DNA of 64,000 nucleotides. Origin: DATLWN01 sp964422615 (GTDB lineage Bacteria; Pseudomonadota; Zetaproteobacteria; Mariprofundales; Mariprofundaceae). The stretch spans positions 1 to 64,000 of the forward strand of contig CAYRBJ010000002.1 of assembly GCA_964422615.1 (NCBI GenBank). The letters are read 5' to 3'. The first letter of the stretch is position 1; every line of letters begins with the position of its first letter. The notes under the pieces are model-generated. The model saw nothing but the letters and a program-made list of their open reading frames with translations. It had not been told where the DNA came from and searched no databases. This document shows positions 62,036 through 64,000 of the stretch, piece by piece. The position numbers and the translations under genes were made by a program.

Positions 62036-62445
62036 GTTTCGGAACGCTTTTTCTCGAATTTCAGCACCCGGCCCGGCCCGTCGATCCTTCCCTTCGCATC
62101 CAGTAAGCCCAGCGCCTTCGGAAACTCACTCATCAGGCGCGGCATCAGCGCCAGCCCGTCCGAATCGTAGAATACCGCCTCGTAAGGCACCGGATCATCC
62201 AGTGAATCGCGCGCCTGTGGGTGGAAATGCTGCCAGGCGATTTCAATCCAGCTTTTGTACTGATGGTCGACAAAGACGAATTCCTCTTGGTCGAGGATGG
62301 CCAGGTATTGCATGCTGCGGATAGGCACGAACACAATCCCCGTCTGACTTCGCGCCATAAGCTTTTTTGCAAGGTTGTATACCGCAGCGGGCAGGCTGTG
62401 CGGCTCACGGGCGAGTTCGGTCTTGCGATAGCACGTGATATCCAT
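62032..62445 (-). CDS. Unknown protein between the two RuBisCO loci
   Basis: 137 aa, soluble, no known domain; includes SQTGIVFVPIRSMQYLAI and YEAVFYDSDGLALMPRL. Starts 226 bases before cbbM and is divergent from it. Confidence 0.7.
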   Translation of the reverse strand: MDITCYRKTELAREPHSLPAAVYNLAKKLMARSQTGIVFVPIRSMQYLAILDQEEFVFVDHQYKSWIEIAWQHFHPQARDSLDDPVPYEAVFYDSDGLALMPRLMSEFPKALGLLDAKGRIDGPGRVLKFEKKRSET

Positions 62446-62543
62446 GCATTCAGCCTAATCAATCGCCCATACGATACGCAACGTGCCTCGGACACGGATA
62501 CGCCCATCTTTTTTTGACAGGGTTAATACCCGTAGTTTTTTGT

Positions 62544-62619
62544 CTATTGATCGAAATAGACATGCATATAGGATGGCCAACTATATCCATAATTCTATGG
62601 TCTTTTTTCCGATCAATAG
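62544..62619. promoter_or_regulatory. Inverted repeat pair upstream of cbbM
   Basis: CTATTGATCG (62544-62553) and its exact reverse complement CGATCAATAG (62610-62619) lie 56 bases apart; the first also forms GTCTATT/AATAGAC (62542-62561). They are about 60-125 bases upstream of cbbM, a likely site for CbbR or another regulator. The rest of 62446-62670 has no gene. Confidence 0.5.
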
Positions 62620-62670
62620 GGGATGGGGGCGCAGATCGCGCATCCTTAATACGCACGAGGGGAGATAAAC

Positions 62671-64000
62671 ATGGATCAATCGAATCGTTATGCGGATCTT
62701 AGCCTGCAAGAGGCGGATCTGATCGCCGGTGGCAAGCATGTGCTGGTGGCTTATCGTCTGAAGCCGGCCAAGGGTTATGGTTTCCTGGAGGTGGCGGCGC
62801 ATGTGGCTGCTGAATCCTCGACCGGTACCAACGTGGAGGTTTCCACCACCGATGACTTCACGCGTGGCGTGGATGCTCTGGTCTACGATGTGGACGAGAC
62901 CGCCTTCGGCGACAAGGGTGGCCTGATGAAGGCCGCCTATCCGGTCGACCTTTTTGATCCCAACCTGACCGACGGCATCTACAACGTTTCCCATATGTGG
63001 TCGCTGATCCTGGGCAACAACCAGGGCATGGGTGATCACGAGGGGCTGCGCATGCTCGATTTCCTCGTGCCCGAGTCCATGATCAAGCGCTTCGATGGTC
63101 CGTCCGCCAACATCGTGGACATGTGGAAGGTACTGGGCCGCCCCGAGGTGGATGGCGGCTATATAGCCGGCACCATCATCAAGCCGAAGCTGGGCCTGCG
63201 TCCCGCACCGTTCGCCAAGGCCTGCTACGACTTCTGGCTGGGTGGAGACTTCATCAAGAACGACGAGCCGCAGGCCAATCAGCCGTTCTGTGCCATGAAG
63301 GATGTGATCCCGCTGATTGCCCAGTCCATGGACCGCGCCCAGCAGGAAACCGGCCAGGCCAAGCTGTTCTCGGCCAATGTCACCGCCGACTTCCATCAGG
63401 AGATGATCACCCGGGGTGAGTACATCCTGAGCGAGTTCGCCAAGTACGGGAACGAAAAGCATCTGGCCTTCCTGGTTGACGGCTTCGTCACGGGGCCTGC
63501 AGGCGTCACCACCTGCCGTCGTGCCTTCCCGGACACCTTCCTGCACTTCCATCGTGCCGGCCACGGTGCCGTGACCTCGTACAAGAGCCCGATGGGCATG
63601 GATCCACTGTGCTACATGAAGCTCTCCCGCCTGATGGGCGCATCCGGCATCCATACCGGCACCATGGGCTACGGCAAGATGGAGGGCCACCATGACGAGC
63701 GCGTGCTGGCCTACATGCTGGAGCGCGACGAGTGCCAGGGAACGTACTTCTACCAGAAGTGGCACGGCATGAAGCCGACCACGCCGATCATCTCGGGTGG
63801 CATGAACGCGCTGCGTCTTCCGGGCTTCTTCGAGAACCTCGGCCACGGCAACGTTATCAACACCTGCGGTGGCGGTTCCTTCGGCCACATCGACAGCCCG
63901 GCTGCCGGCGGCATTTCCCTCGGCCAGGCCTACGAGTGCTGGAAGTCCGGCGCAGACCCGATCGAATACGCGAAGACCCACAAGGAATTCGCGCGCGCCT
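62671..64000 (+). CDS. cbbM: RuBisCO form II large subunit, partial at the right edge
   Basis: About 443 codons before the window ends, near the full 460 of form II. Carbamylated-lysine region GGDFIKNDEPQANQPF, KPKLGLRPAPFAKACYDFW, HRAGHGAVTSYKSPMGMD and HTGTMGYGKMEG. ATG with GGGGAG upstream. An oxygen-tolerance trade-off with form I is expected: form II serves at high CO2 and low O2. Confidence 0.97.
   Translation, partial: MDQSNRYADLSLQEADLIAGGKHVLVAYRLKPAKGYGFLEVAAHVAAESSTGTNVEVSTTDDFTRGVDALVYDVDETAFGDKGGLMKAAYPVDLFDPNLTDGIYNVSHMWSLILGNNQGMGDHEGLRMLDFLVPESMIKRFDGPSANIVDMWKVLGRPEVDGGYIAGTIIKPKLGLRPAPFAKACYDFWLGGDFIKNDEPQANQPFCAMKDVIPLIAQSMDRAQQETGQAKLFSANVTADFHQEMITRGEYILSEFAKYGNEKHLAFLVDGFVTGPAGVTTCRRAFPDTFLHFHRAGHGAVTSYKSPMGMDPLCYMKLSRLMGASGIHTGTMGYGKMEGHHDERVLAYMLERDECQGTYFYQKWHGMKPTTPIISGGMNALRLPGFFENLGHGNVINTCGGGSFGHIDSPAAGGISLGQAYECWKSGADPIEYAKTHKEFARA

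Overview
The window reads as one continuous chromosomal segment of a Gram-negative, autotrophic, microaerophilic proteobacterium. It carries both form I (cbbL/cbbS with cbbQ/cbbO) and form II (cbbM) RuBisCO, an unusual cbb3-like heme-copper oxidase, and many c-type cytochromes, peroxide and nitric-oxide defence genes and small membrane proteins. This combination resembles iron-oxidising Zetaproteobacteria (Mariprofundus-like). That assignment is an inference from gene content only; no marker gene was compared.

Layout. 1-7.7 kb: four tRNAs on the minus strand (fMet, Leu-UAA, Cys-GCA, Gly-GCC), three with visible promoters, among ordinary genes (Crp-like regulator, DUF190, DUF748/AsmA-like, PIN-PhoH ATPase, a kinase fusion, a CBS protein). 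7.7-27.5 kb: a respiratory island. It holds two tandem 29-31 aa membrane peptides; a four-gene operon with a membrane cytochrome c, a short CcoN-like protein and a thioredoxin-like lipoprotein; a cbb3-like operon (CcoN, an enlarged CcoO, a heme-less 218-aa subunit and tiny membrane proteins) closed by a strong terminator; and a long second operon with another membrane cytochrome c, a formylglycine-generating-enzyme-like protein without catalytic cysteines, a fused spermidine-synthase-like membrane protein, CcoG and more cytochromes. The island ends with a second short CcoN-like protein and a diheme cytochrome c. Several genes here are under 50 codons and easily missed.

27.5-39.4 kb: divergent oxyR / di-heme cytochrome c peroxidase; a ~210 bp duplicated gene end enclosing an AT-rich lipoprotein gene; then a complete moxR-DUF58-DUF4381-batA-batB-TPR-batD operon. 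39.4-43.1 kb: a compact nitric-oxide module (nsrR, two putative NsrR operators, truncated hemoglobin, a [2Fe-2S]/FAD reductase), then gpmI. 43.1-48.5 kb: tandem TTG-started membrane protein paralogues with matching promoters, a P2-type cation ATPase, and a cluster of small exported proteins that looks like an old segmental duplication carrying the ends of both flanking genes. 48.5-54.3 kb: adenosine kinase, pmbA and tldD, DUF2007, an EI24/CysZ-like protein and a PilZ protein.

54.3-64 kb: the carbon-fixation locus: cbbR divergent from cbbL-cbbS (terminator), cbbQ-cbbO, a class II aldolase fused to a Dabb domain, two unknown small genes, and cbbM running off the right edge. The most unusual parts are the two-operon oxidase with its small subunits, the pair of short CcoN-like proteins, the aldolase-Dabb fusion and the duplication at 46.7-48.5 kb. 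I found no CRISPR array, transposase, phage gene or rRNA.
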